Assembly (NCBI GenBank): GCA_024763245.1
Contig: JANTFW010000016.1
Coordinates: 1-32,271 of the forward strand
DNA length: 32,271 bases
Direction of reading: 5' to 3'
From: Flavobacteriaceae bacterium
GTDB taxonomy: Bacteria > Bacteroidota > Bacteroidia > Flavobacteriales > Flavobacteriaceae
Shown: positions 1-7,129 of the stretch, in pieces
Layout: each line of letters opens with the position of its first letter
Position numbering within the stretch: position 1 is the first letter of the stretch
Notes under the pieces: generated by a model
Told to the model about the DNA's origin: nothing
The model's database searches: none
The model's input: the letters and a program-made list of their open reading frames with translations, nothing else
Position numbers and translations under genes: made by a program

Positions 1-5
1 TTTTT

Positions 6-257
6 TCATAATATATTATTTTTTGGGTTGTTTGTATTATTATTTTTGAGATTGCCACGTCGTTCGTTCCTCTCTCCTCGCAATGACATGTAAACGCCAT
101 AAGTTATAGCGAACAGTGTGGCTAGTCCTATAAAACCATCAATGGGTAAACCTGGTGGGGGTGGGTTTGGGGGTGGAGGTGTGGTTTGAGCCAAACTGCT
201 GATACCAAATAACAGCACAAACATACGTAGGAGAAAAACAAATATACTTCGTAGCAT
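6..257 (-). CDS. Small PID-motif membrane protein, tail encoded by a short repeat
   Basis: An 83-residue protein. Residues 1-24 form a signal peptide (hydrophobic core, ends SSLAQ). A proline-rich linker follows (residues 26-37), then the motif PIDGFIGLA leading into a second hydrophobic segment at about 38-56. From memory, many flavobacterial small proteins have this plan (signal peptide, proline run, PIDGG-like motif, one membrane helix ending in a short basic tail); their function is unknown. Residues 57-70 are encoded by a short repeat (48-88) and the last 13 residues are Asn-rich, so the C-terminus is probably not ancestral. The gene diverges from recX. Real-gene status rests on the architecture; the role is unknown. 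Confidence 0.7.
   Translation of the reverse strand: MLRSIFVFLLRMFVLLFGISSLAQTTPPPPNPPPPGLPIDGFIGLATLFAITYGVYMSLRGERNERRGNLKNNNTNNPKNNIL
48..88 (-). repeat. Short dispersed-type repeat inside the PID-protein gene
   Basis: Read on the minus strand the stretch begins TGTCATTGCGAGGA, continues through an AACGAACGACG core and ends GGCAATCTC. I recall closely similar sequences (GTCATTGCGAGGA...GGCAATCT) scattered between genes in many bacterial genomes. The ends form an imperfect inverted repeat (ATTGCGAGGA against the reverse complement of CGTGGCAATCTC). Here it lies in frame and encodes residues 57-70 of the small protein. Only one copy is in this window, so its repeat status is from memory. 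Confidence 0.55.
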
Positions 258-351
258 ATCAAATGGATTTTTTTGGTTTTAGCTTGCTAAATTACTAAAA
301 ATTAAGAAACTACTTCTTTTTTTTTAAAAAAAATTAACCACGAGCTTTTTA

Positions 352-359
352 TATCTTTG
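352..359 (+). promoter_or_regulatory. Bacteroidota -7 box of recX
   Basis: TATCTTTG matches the Bacteroidota -7 consensus TAnnTTTG exactly and sits only four bases before the recX ATG. No good TTTG -33 box is visible at the usual distance upstream. If used, the transcript would start at or within a few bases of the ATG, giving a leaderless or nearly leaderless mRNA. Confidence 0.5.
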
Positions 360-363
360 TAAG

Positions 364-870
364 ATGAAACGCCAAACCTCTTATAGCCTACAAGAAGCTC
401 AACAAGTACTGGAGCATTTTTGTGCCTATCAAGAACGAACCCATCAAGAAGTGCAGCACAAACTCCGTGCTATGGGAATGATTCCCGAAGCGCAAGAACG
501 CATTATTTTGCACCTACTCCAACACAATTTTCTCAACGAAGAACGCTATGCCAAAGCCTTTTCCGGAGGAAAATTCCGTATTAAAAAATGGGGTAAAGTA
601 AAAATAGAGCAAGCCCTTAGACAAAAGGGTGTTTCGGCTGCCAATAGACAGCTGGCCTTACAAGAAATAGAAGATGATGCCTATCATAAAGCTCTGGAAG
701 AAGTGGCTATAAAATGGCTGAAATCTAAGCGATTGGTTCCTGAACCTACAACTACTTTAAAGGCTCATATTTTAGAAATACCCTATACGACCCGGCAAAA
801 ACTCATTCGGTATTTACAACAAAAAGGCTATGAGTTGGCACTTATCTATCGTTATATTAACGGGAGTTAG
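364..870 (+). CDS. recX: Regulatory protein RecX
   Basis: A 168-residue all-helical protein with the RecX plan: repeated three-helix units. The first contains a KLRAMGM-like segment and the family-typical HNFLNEERYAKAFSGGKFRIKKWG region at about residues 54-78; the second follows at KIEQALRQKGVS. RecX binds RecA filaments and limits recombinase activity in the cytoplasm. Length is normal for the family. The start is ATG at 364; the next in-frame ATG is far inside the conserved region. The last four codons and the stop (ATT AAC GGG AGT TAG) are the terminal inverted repeat of the 214-bp element starting at 856, so the native C-terminus was probably replaced. No recA is nearby; recX appears to be monocistronic. 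Confidence 0.9.
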   Translation: MKRQTSYSLQEAQQVLEHFCAYQERTHQEVQHKLRAMGMIPEAQERIILHLLQHNFLNEERYAKAFSGGKFRIKKWGKVKIEQALRQKGVSAANRQLALQEIEDDAYHKALEEVAIKWLKSKRLVPEPTTTLKAHILEIPYTTRQKLIRYLQQKGYELALIYRYINGS

Positions 871-1069
871 ATATAAACTATGTCAATACTTTTTTTGATA
901 TAGGACTGTAATTCCGATATTTTTTATTTTGAACAAAATGAAATGAAGTTGAAATTTTTAACTTCTCAACGTGAAGATTTCTCCATTCCAGTCGAAAAGA
1001 CAATGAACGTAACAACAAAACTCATAACTAGCTGATATGCAGTGTGTATTATGTAGAACTAACGTTAAT
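856..1069 (+). mobile_element. 214-nt MITE-like inverted-repeat element, copy A
   Basis: Begins ATTAACGGGAGTT (856-868) and ends AACTAACGTTAAT (1057-1069); the two ends are inverted repeats with 11 of 13 matches. It aligns without gaps to the reverse complement of 10174-10387 with 167 of 214 identities by hand count; the longest identical block is 23 nt (975-997). The interior (about 945-1000) can fold into an imperfect stem. TAT flanks both ends (853-855 and 1070-1072), a possible target duplication. It has no convincing ORF. I read it as a non-autonomous miniature element; a conserved structured non-coding element is the alternative. Confidence 0.7.
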
Positions 1070-1130
1070 TATAATAGGGACTATGATACATCTCGATTTC
1101 GTCGAAATACTCTAGCACCTTTAATTCTAC

Positions 1131-1272
1131 TTCAATATCGGGGCTTAGATACTATTTTACTCCTTCTTCGTAAAATCACTCAGCTGCCTTTGATTCTTCT
1201 GAAATCACAAAACAACTGAGTGGATTTTCTGAGTGAAGGGAAGAAAATTGGTACCGAAGTGCCGATTTTTAT
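1131..1272. repeat. Long imperfect inverted repeat downstream of the T9SS protein gene
   Basis: The best core is AAAATCACTCAG (1172-1183) facing CTGAGTGGATTTT (1216-1228), separated by about 32 bases. The pairing extends outward with mismatches and gaps to about 1131 (ATATCGGGGC) and 1272 (GTGCCGATTTTT). It begins about 17 bases after the stop of the minus-strand gene that ends at 1289, so it could act in 3'-end formation, although no clear T-run follows the core. It may also be a decayed mobile sequence. Together with the element at 856-1069 it fills the gene-free stretch 871-1288. Confidence 0.45.
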
Positions 1273-1288
1273 TATCCCAAGTTATTCC

Positions 1289-4200
1289 CTACTCTACCAG
1301 TATTTTTTTAGTAAATGTAGCTCTTTGGGTTTGAAAATTGATTAAATAAAAACCTTTTGCATAATTAGACACATCTATTTGCTGCTGAGTAAGGGGCGGA
1401 ATTTGTCGTTTCAGCAATTGCTTACCTGTTAAATCAAACACTCGAGCGGTAACCGGTTGGTCGTTCGCCCAATCAATTGTAAAAATCCCCTGTGTTGGGT
1501 TAGGGTACAGTTTTACCTGAGCGGCTAAGTAATCATCGATACCCACCGTTTCTCCCAAAATCACAAAATCATCAATCAAGGCCCCTTCACCGTTAACACT
1601 TTGGTCGGAGGCAAAATGAAAACGGAAAATAATATTCGATTCATTGGTCAGTGCGGCTAAATCGTAGGTATATTCGGTCAATGTGGTAGCTGTACCTGAC
1701 CATTGTCCACCAATAGTCAATGCGTGATCCGAATAGGTATTGTTGTACCAATTGGGATCGCTTGCTGTACCTAGCACTTGCCAAGTTTCACCATTATCTA
1801 TTGAATATTGCATATACAACACATCCCAATCTACTTCAATATCAAATGCCATTTGAAAACTCATCACCGGATTGTTAATTGTTGTTAAATCATAACAAGG
1901 AGAGATTAAATTACTCACTGTATTATCCGGATAATTACCGGAAGGATTTGTAATATAGGCTTGGGTTCCGGAAGCTACAGTATTTAAGAGCGTACTATTG
2001 GGTTCGGCTCGTTTCCAAAGATTGGAATCGGTCAACCAAGTATCGGCTACATTCTCGAAAGTATTGGTAAGGGTAGGTGTATCGTTGCTCTGTGTTGTAT
2101 TAAAAGAGACCGAAAGTGCATTGTTATCACTGTAGGTATCATTCGCTATACTTACCGAAACCTCCATCACATGATTGCCAAGATCAAGATCTATCGTTTG
2201 CAAAGGGACACTTACTTCTTCTTCACTTAGTAAATTACCATTCCAGGTCTCATTATAATTTGTTCCATCTACAGAATAGCTTATTGCCACACTTGTAATG
2301 GGGTTTAACCCATTATTATTAATCTTGATAATGGGGCTAACCGCTCCACATGAGATTCCTTGACCCGGCTTAACGATACTGACTAAGCGCACATCATCAT
2401 CGGCTAAAACCACGGGTATTGTCGATTGCCAAACCCCACGTCCATAGGTAGCTGCAGTAAGGATCGCATCGTTTTCGTTAACCTCTAAATCGGTTACTTG
2501 TACATTGGGTAAATTGGTACTAAATACTTCCCAATTAGACATCGTATCATCTCTGTAATATACCCCTAAATTAGTACCCACATATACAGGATTATTCGGA
2601 TGGTATTTTTGATGACGAATTACATTTTTTGATTCATTCGGTAAATTGTCGGTGATGTTTGTCCAATTAGCACCTTTATCTGTAGATTTAAAGACCGATG
2701 ACGAGGTGGTTAACCACAGTATATTGCTATCTGAGTTGTGCACTTCTATAGATGTAATTGTATTAGAAAAAGATTGACTTGTAAAATTCAGTCCGGAATC
2801 ATCACTAATAAATAAAGTGCTTCCTCTTGACACATACACATTTTGAACATTCGAGGGATCAATTTCAATATTTCTTAAATTACCTCCAAAGTCAAAAAAT
2901 GTATTTGATACACGCACCCAAGTATTATCAACAAGCTTATACAACTTACTATAACCGGCATGCAACACACCGGTACTACTCATTACCAAAGGGGTTACCC
3001 AAGCACCCCCCGATTCAGCTTGCGGTGTTCCTATAACATATTGTCCGTTGAGCCCACCTTGCGTAGATTTATATAAAGATGAACCATTTTGAATAAAGCC
3101 GTAATATGTGTTTTGATCGTTAGGATCAACAGCAGCATCCATACCATCTGCACCATAAAAATTATACCATTTTCCCGTACTGTATCCAAAACCCCCATTA
3201 TCTTGCAGACCCCCGACCATATTTCCGGCAGATTGTTTTGATACGGCTATTTTATAAAATTGACCTATGGCAATACCCTCAGTAAGGTTCGTGAAACTTG
3301 ACCCATTATCGGTAGATCGGGATACCCGACCATCGGTACCGGCAAAAAGCACCCCGTTATAATATCTTAAAAAATGAATATCACCATGCGTATAAGCGGC
3401 ACCAGAAGGGTTACTCCACTGGTTTACTTCGGTAAAAGAATCTCCTCCGTCAGTAGATTTCCAGATATTTAGATTTCCGGTAAACACGGTATTTTCATCT
3501 ACATCAGAAACCCCTAGAGCTAAATCATACCAGGATTGACTACTGCCATTAAAAATATCATTAACTTCGGCCGTACGGGTAAAGTTTTCGCCACTATCTA
3601 TCGATTTATAAAGCCCCTGAAAAGATAGATCTGATTTGGCACTCAACACATACACATAATTGCTATTTGCCGGGGTTACATCTATAACCAAACGGCTAGA
3701 ACTGGAGGGTAACCCACTGGTTATTGTCGTAAAGCTATTACCGGCATCGGTACTTTTATAAAAAGTGTTAATAGTAACCGCGTAAATGGTGTTTGAATCA
3801 CCGGGTTTTAATCTAAAATCTTTGATATTACCCCCTAATTTATTCGTCCAAGATGCACCGGCGTTATTGGATTGGTACAATCCGGTGTCGGTTGCCACCC
3901 AAATCACATCAGAGTCTGTGGGATCTATTCTAATTTCATTTGCAGAATTTCCGGAAATAGCACCCGTCATACCCCAGTTTAAACCGCCATCAGTAGATTT
4001 CATAACGCCAACAAAATACGAGTCGCCGGCATCATCATCACCTGTGGTGACATAAATAATATTATGATTATTGGCATCTATGGCAATTCCCGATATACCA
4101 ATTTGGGGGAAATCATCGGTAAGAGGTGTCCAAGATGCTCCGGCATCTACAGATTTCCAAAGGCCTCCTGCAGGAGCACCCATATAATAAATGTTGGAAT

Positions 4201-4633
4201 CTGTGGGATCTACAACTACCGTATTAACCCTACCCTGCCCGGTAGACCAAGAACCCGAGTTGGTATAATCATAAGGACCTCTAGGTTGCCAATCGCTAAC
4301 GACTTGAATATTTCTAGCCGTTTGACCTTGTTGCATCTCCATTTTCTGTCTCCAAGCCGCCCATAGTTTATCGGGCTTGGCTAGGGTTCCATCGGGTTCT
4401 AGATAAAAGCCCCAATGATACTCCGATCGTTTAAAGGGTTTATAACCACTTCCTTTTTTGTCTCTATCAATTTGATTAAAAAATGTGTTTGCCCTAGCCG
4501 AAATTTCGGTCAAGGTAAGGGGTGCGTTTCGCTGTGCTTCGTTAGCTGCCGGCATCCAAGGAGCATCATTAGAAAATTGTGCTAAGGATAAAAAGGAAAC
4601 TAAGAAAAAAAGAGGGAAAAATACTTTTGTCAT
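1289..4633 (-). CDS. T9SS-secreted protein with sortilin/Asp-box beta-propeller and C-terminal sorting domain
   Basis: A 1114-residue secreted protein. The N-terminus MTKVFFPLFFLVSFLSLAQ is a signal peptide. From about residue 110 to 760 there are many Asp-box repeats (for example SVDAGASW, STDGGLNW, SNNAGASW, STDAGNSF, STDKGANW), as in VPS10/sortilin and sialidase-like propellers. An Ig/CARDB-like segment follows (about 775-860), then a MAM or choice-of-anchor-like segment (about 880-1030), and a type A T9SS sorting domain from about 1035 (LYPNPTQGIF, then VFDLTGKQL, ending FTKKILVE). It is therefore probably exported by the Por/Spr system and released or anchored at the surface. Its ligand or substrate cannot be read from the sequence; no protease or glycosidase catalytic set is evident. 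It starts 45 bases after the cdaA stop and may be co-transcribed or have its own promoter. Confidence 0.9.
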   Translation of the reverse strand: MTKVFFPLFFLVSFLSLAQFSNDAPWMPAANEAQRNAPLTLTEISARANTFFNQIDRDKKGSGYKPFKRSEYHWGFYLEPDGTLAKPDKLWAAWRQKMEMQQGQTARNIQVVSDWQPRGPYDYTNSGSWSTGQGRVNTVVVDPTDSNIYYMGAPAGGLWKSVDAGASWTPLTDDFPQIGISGIAIDANNHNIIYVTTGDDDAGDSYFVGVMKSTDGGLNWGMTGAISGNSANEIRIDPTDSDVIWVATDTGLYQSNNAGASWTNKLGGNIKDFRLKPGDSNTIYAVTINTFYKSTDAGNSFTTITSGLPSSSSRLVIDVTPANSNYVYVLSAKSDLSFQGLYKSIDSGENFTRTAEVNDIFNGSSQSWYDLALGVSDVDENTVFTGNLNIWKSTDGGDSFTEVNQWSNPSGAAYTHGDIHFLRYYNGVLFAGTDGRVSRSTDNGSSFTNLTEGIAIGQFYKIAVSKQSAGNMVGGLQDNGGFGYSTGKWYNFYGADGMDAAVDPNDQNTYYGFIQNGSSLYKSTQGGLNGQYVIGTPQAESGGAWVTPLVMSSTGVLHAGYSKLYKLVDNTWVRVSNTFFDFGGNLRNIEIDPSNVQNVYVSRGSTLFISDDSGLNFTSQSFSNTITSIEVHNSDSNILWLTTSSSVFKSTDKGANWTNITDNLPNESKNVIRHQKYHPNNPVYVGTNLGVYYRDDTMSNWEVFSTNLPNVQVTDLEVNENDAILTAATYGRGVWQSTIPVVLADDDVRLVSIVKPGQGISCGAVSPIIKINNNGLNPITSVAISYSVDGTNYNETWNGNLLSEEEVSVPLQTIDLDLGNHVMEVSVSIANDTYSDNNALSVSFNTTQSNDTPTLTNTFENVADTWLTDSNLWKRAEPNSTLLNTVASGTQAYITNPSGNYPDNTVSNLISPCYDLTTINNPVMSFQMAFDIEVDWDVLYMQYSIDNGETWQVLGTASDPNWYNNTYSDHALTIGGQWSGTATTLTEYTYDLAALTNESNIIFRFHFASDQSVNGEGALIDDFVILGETVGIDDYLAAQVKLYPNPTQGIFTIDWANDQPVTARVFDLTGKQLLKRQIPPLTQQQIDVSNYAKGFYLINFQTQRATFTKKILVE

Positions 4634-4678
4634 GGATGTGTTACTTTATGATTAAAATTTTTTATGGATGTATAGCGT

Positions 4679-5458
4679 TTAGGATAAATCCATGCGGATT
4701 TTTTCTATTAAATCAGCTTCATTTTTATAGAGAATAAATTCTCCGTCTTTAATATAAGAAACTTTTCCTGTTTCTTCTGAGACGACCAAGGCTAGAGCAT
4801 CGGTTCGCTCCGTAATCCCAATGGCTGCTTTGTGTCGCAAACCAAACCTTTTGGGTATCTTTTTTGTAGAAACCGGTAATACAATACGTGTAGAACGGAT
4901 TTGATTTTCTTTAATTATTACAGCGCCATCGTGCAAAGGACTGTTTTTAAAAAAAATACTTTCTAAAATAGGAATATTTACTGTTGCATTCATACGGTCT
5001 CCAGAATTCTTAACAAAATCAAGACTATTAGTACGCTCTATAACAATTAAAGCCCCTGTTTTAGTTTGACCCAAATTAAAACAAGCTTTTACAATACTAT
5101 CTACATCGGTATCGGTATGTACTTCGGATTTAATAAACCGAAGTTGTTTTAAAAAATTCCGCTTATTCGAATAATTGGTAGAACCAATCATCAGTAAAAA
5201 TTTACGAATTTCTTGTTGGAATACAATCATTAAACCTACTGCTCCTACCCCTAGCAAACCTCCCAAGATACCACTAAACATTTTAAGCCCCATAGTAAAT
5301 GTTATTCTATATATTATAAACAACAAGGCAATCCCAATAAATATATTAATGGCTACCGTTCCTTTTACTAATTTATAGACATAATAAAGCAGCACCGCTA
5401 CCAAAACAATGTCCAAGAGGTCTAAAAAATCGAAACTGATAAAATCAAATGGGTTCAT
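4679..5458 (-). CDS. cdaA: Diadenylate cyclase CdaA (c-di-AMP synthase)
   Basis: A 259-residue membrane protein that makes cyclic di-AMP from two ATP. Three hydrophobic helices (about 15-30, 35-52, 60-80) precede the DAC (DisA_N) catalytic domain. The catalytic DGA motif is at 177-179 (HDGAVI). The ATP-binding motif that is usually RHR reads RHK (208-210, GLRHKAAIG). The frame is open to 5512, but I chose ATG 5458: residues from MNPFDFISFD fit the family start, and a promoter-like pair (5477-5506) lies between the two possible starts. No cdaR or glmM is adjacent, unlike in Firmicutes; the upstream gene pair folP-LOG is typical of Bacteroidota as I recall it. Confidence in family is high; the start is an inference. 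Confidence 0.93.
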   Translation of the reverse strand: MNPFDFISFDFLDLLDIVLVAVLLYYVYKLVKGTVAINIFIGIALLFIIYRITFTMGLKMFSGILGGLLGVGAVGLMIVFQQEIRKFLLMIGSTNYSNKRNFLKQLRFIKSEVHTDTDVDSIVKACFNLGQTKTGALIVIERTNSLDFVKNSGDRMNATVNIPILESIFFKNSPLHDGAVIIKENQIRSTRIVLPVSTKKIPKRFGLRHKAAIGITERTDALALVVSEETGKVSYIKDGEFILYKNEADLIEKIRMDLS

Positions 5459-5476
5459 ACGATTATATTCCTGTGG

Positions 5477-5506
5477 TAAAAGTACAATTAATTTAGTCGA
5501 AACAAA
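5477..5506 (-). promoter_or_regulatory. Probable cdaA promoter
   Basis: On the minus strand TTTG (5503-5506) and TACTTTTA (5477-5484, one mismatch to TAnnTTTG) are separated by 18 bases, close to the Bacteroidota spacing. It lies in the gap between the lipoprotein stop and ATG 5458, supporting that start rather than 5512. Confidence 0.45.
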
Positions 5507-5532
5507 AGACAAACCTTACACATAAAATCTAT

Positions 5533-6186
5533 TTATTTTAGGATATACTCTGTATTTTCAATACTAATATCTTTAGGTAAGAAAGTCTTTAATTCTAAAC
5601 GATATTGCAAATAAGATTGATAACTAATCTGTTGATCAAAAAGCAATTGCATACAACCGGGTGACAAGGACTCTACTAATTGCTTACGCCACTCACTGGG
5701 AAGATATTTTTTTTGATTTAATACAATAGCATCCTCTGTAAACTTAAGAATATAATCACAAGGCTTCTCTTTTTCCATTGTCTCTAAATCCGACTGATCC
5801 AAGGTCATATACTGAATCGTGTCAATTTGAAATAAGGCTATTTTTTTATCAAGAATATCCGAATAACTCAAATAATCGCGCACACCCTCTACGCTGTGAA
5901 TTGTTTTTTTAGCGCGTTTGGCTTTAACCATTTGTAACACAGGAATTACTTCTCGCATCGGTAATCGTTTATCTATATTAATAATCCAATGCGTACTTGT
6001 AATGGTGTTGTTCTTATTAATTTCGCTCTTAATCTTATCATCATCAAATTTGTAAAACACCCAAATTTCGGAATGGTTTTGGATTTCAGAGATACCGGAT
6101 ACAGCAACTTGAGGTAATTGTATCGTTTTATTGGCACAGGCACTTAGGAGTACCAACAACAAGAGTCCTACTACATATTTTTTCAT
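5533..6186 (-). CDS. Uncharacterised lipoprotein between folP and cdaA
   Basis: A 217-residue protein with a lipoprotein signal peptide; the lipobox LLSAC puts the lipidated cysteine at residue 17. No run of acidic residues follows the cysteine, so surface export by the Bacteroidota lipoprotein export signal is not suggested and a periplasmic position is more likely. The mature part is mixed alpha/beta in appearance, with a conserved-looking WIINIDKRLPMREVIPVLQ segment and a second cysteine pair (about residues 142 and 178: KPCDYIL and SPGCMQL). I do not recognise the family. Gaps are 109 bases to folP and 74 to cdaA, so it may be in the same transcription unit. Confidence 0.8.
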   Translation of the reverse strand: MKKYVVGLLLLVLLSACANKTIQLPQVAVSGISEIQNHSEIWVFYKFDDDKIKSEINKNNTITSTHWIINIDKRLPMREVIPVLQMVKAKRAKKTIHSVEGVRDYLSYSDILDKKIALFQIDTIQYMTLDQSDLETMEKEKPCDYILKFTEDAIVLNQKKYLPSEWRKQLVESLSPGCMQLLFDQQISYQSYLQYRLELKTFLPKDISIENTEYILK

Positions 6187-6294
6187 CTGTCTAGATTTTG
6201 ATTTATGTACTGTGACAGGTTCAACGTCCTAAAAGTTATTCTTTTTTTAGTAAAAGTTTGATTAGCTCGTTTCATTAGTTTTAGGGGTTACTAT

Positions 6295-7119
6295 TTAATT
6301 ATTTTGATATTGTTTTATTACTTTGACCACCTCTACGGCTTCTTTTACATCATGAACTCTCAGTATGTCCGCACCGTTTAGTGAAGCGATGGTATTAGCT
6401 ATGGTAGTAGCATTTAACACGTTGTTCGGGGTGCTATCTAACAATTTATACAGCATAGATTTACGGGATAAACCTACCAATAACGGCTTGTTAAAATGCT
6501 TAAACGAAGCCAGATTCTTTAAAAGCTCATAATTTTGATCTAAAGTTTTACCAAAGCCAAAACCGACATCCAAAATTACATTATTTACCCCTAACAAGGC
6601 TAAGTCTTGCACTTTTTTTTGAAAAAAGGAGTTTACATGTCGGGTAACCGCCGTTGTTATGGGCTTGTTTTGCATCGTTTGTGGTGTACCTTGCATATGC
6701 ATAAGCACATAGGGTACCTTTAGTTCTGCTATCGTTTGAAACATGTGATGATCGAGATTCCCCCCCGAAATATCATTGATAATATGTGCCCCAACATCAA
6801 CAGCTTTTTTGGCAATACTACTTCTAAAAGTATCCACAGAAATAACAGCATTAGGAAATGCTTTACTGATGGCTCTAACTACGGGAAGTAATCTATCTGA
6901 TTCTTCATCTACAGATATATGTTTGGCATTAGGTCTGGAAGAATAGGCACCAATATCTATAATATCTGCTCCTTCTATAAGCTGTTTTTCTACTTGAAGT
7001 AGTATGGATTTTTCTGTAGTAAATTTTCCCCCATCATAAAAAGAATCGGGGGTGCAATTTAGAATAGCCATTACCAAAGGCCTGTTTGCAGTTACTATGA
7101 ATTGACTGGTTTGTATCAT
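6295..7119 (-). CDS. folP: Dihydropteroate synthase
   Basis: A 274-residue TIM-barrel enzyme that joins p-aminobenzoate to dihydropterin pyrophosphate in folate synthesis (cytoplasm). The family signatures are present in order: MAILNCTPDSFYDGG (about 17-31), DIGAYSSRP (about 56-64), ISVDTF (about 94-99), INDISGG (about 114-120), LMHMQGTPQTMQ (about 138-149), ILDVGFGFGKT (about 182-192), LVGLSRKSML (about 213-222) and RVHDV near the C-terminus. Length is normal. It starts 10 bases after the stop of the LOG-family gene, so the two are almost certainly co-transcribed. Confidence 0.96.
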   Translation of the reverse strand: MIQTSQFIVTANRPLVMAILNCTPDSFYDGGKFTTEKSILLQVEKQLIEGADIIDIGAYSSRPNAKHISVDEESDRLLPVVRAISKAFPNAVISVDTFRSSIAKKAVDVGAHIINDISGGNLDHHMFQTIAELKVPYVLMHMQGTPQTMQNKPITTAVTRHVNSFFQKKVQDLALLGVNNVILDVGFGFGKTLDQNYELLKNLASFKHFNKPLLVGLSRKSMLYKLLDSTPNNVLNATTIANTIASLNGADILRVHDVKEAVEVVKVIKQYQNN

Positions 7120-7129
7120 CTTCAGACGT

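Noticed and set aside
1064-1150. Minus-strand frame reading SPDIEVELKVLEYFDEIE and ending in the element's terminal repeat
   Set aside because: It looks a little like small Bacteroidota peptides with a SPEIE-type motif, but an in-frame stop precedes it and there is no start codon. At most a fragment of a decayed gene.
1037-1219. A 60-codon plus-strand frame
   Set aside because: It begins inside the 214-nt element and runs into the imperfect inverted repeat; the sequence is low-complexity Leu-rich and has no family resemblance. Not a gene.
3786-4366. Plus-strand frames of 89 and 100 codons opposite the T9SS protein gene
   Set aside because: They are antisense shadows of the propeller repeats; no family resemblance and no promoter.
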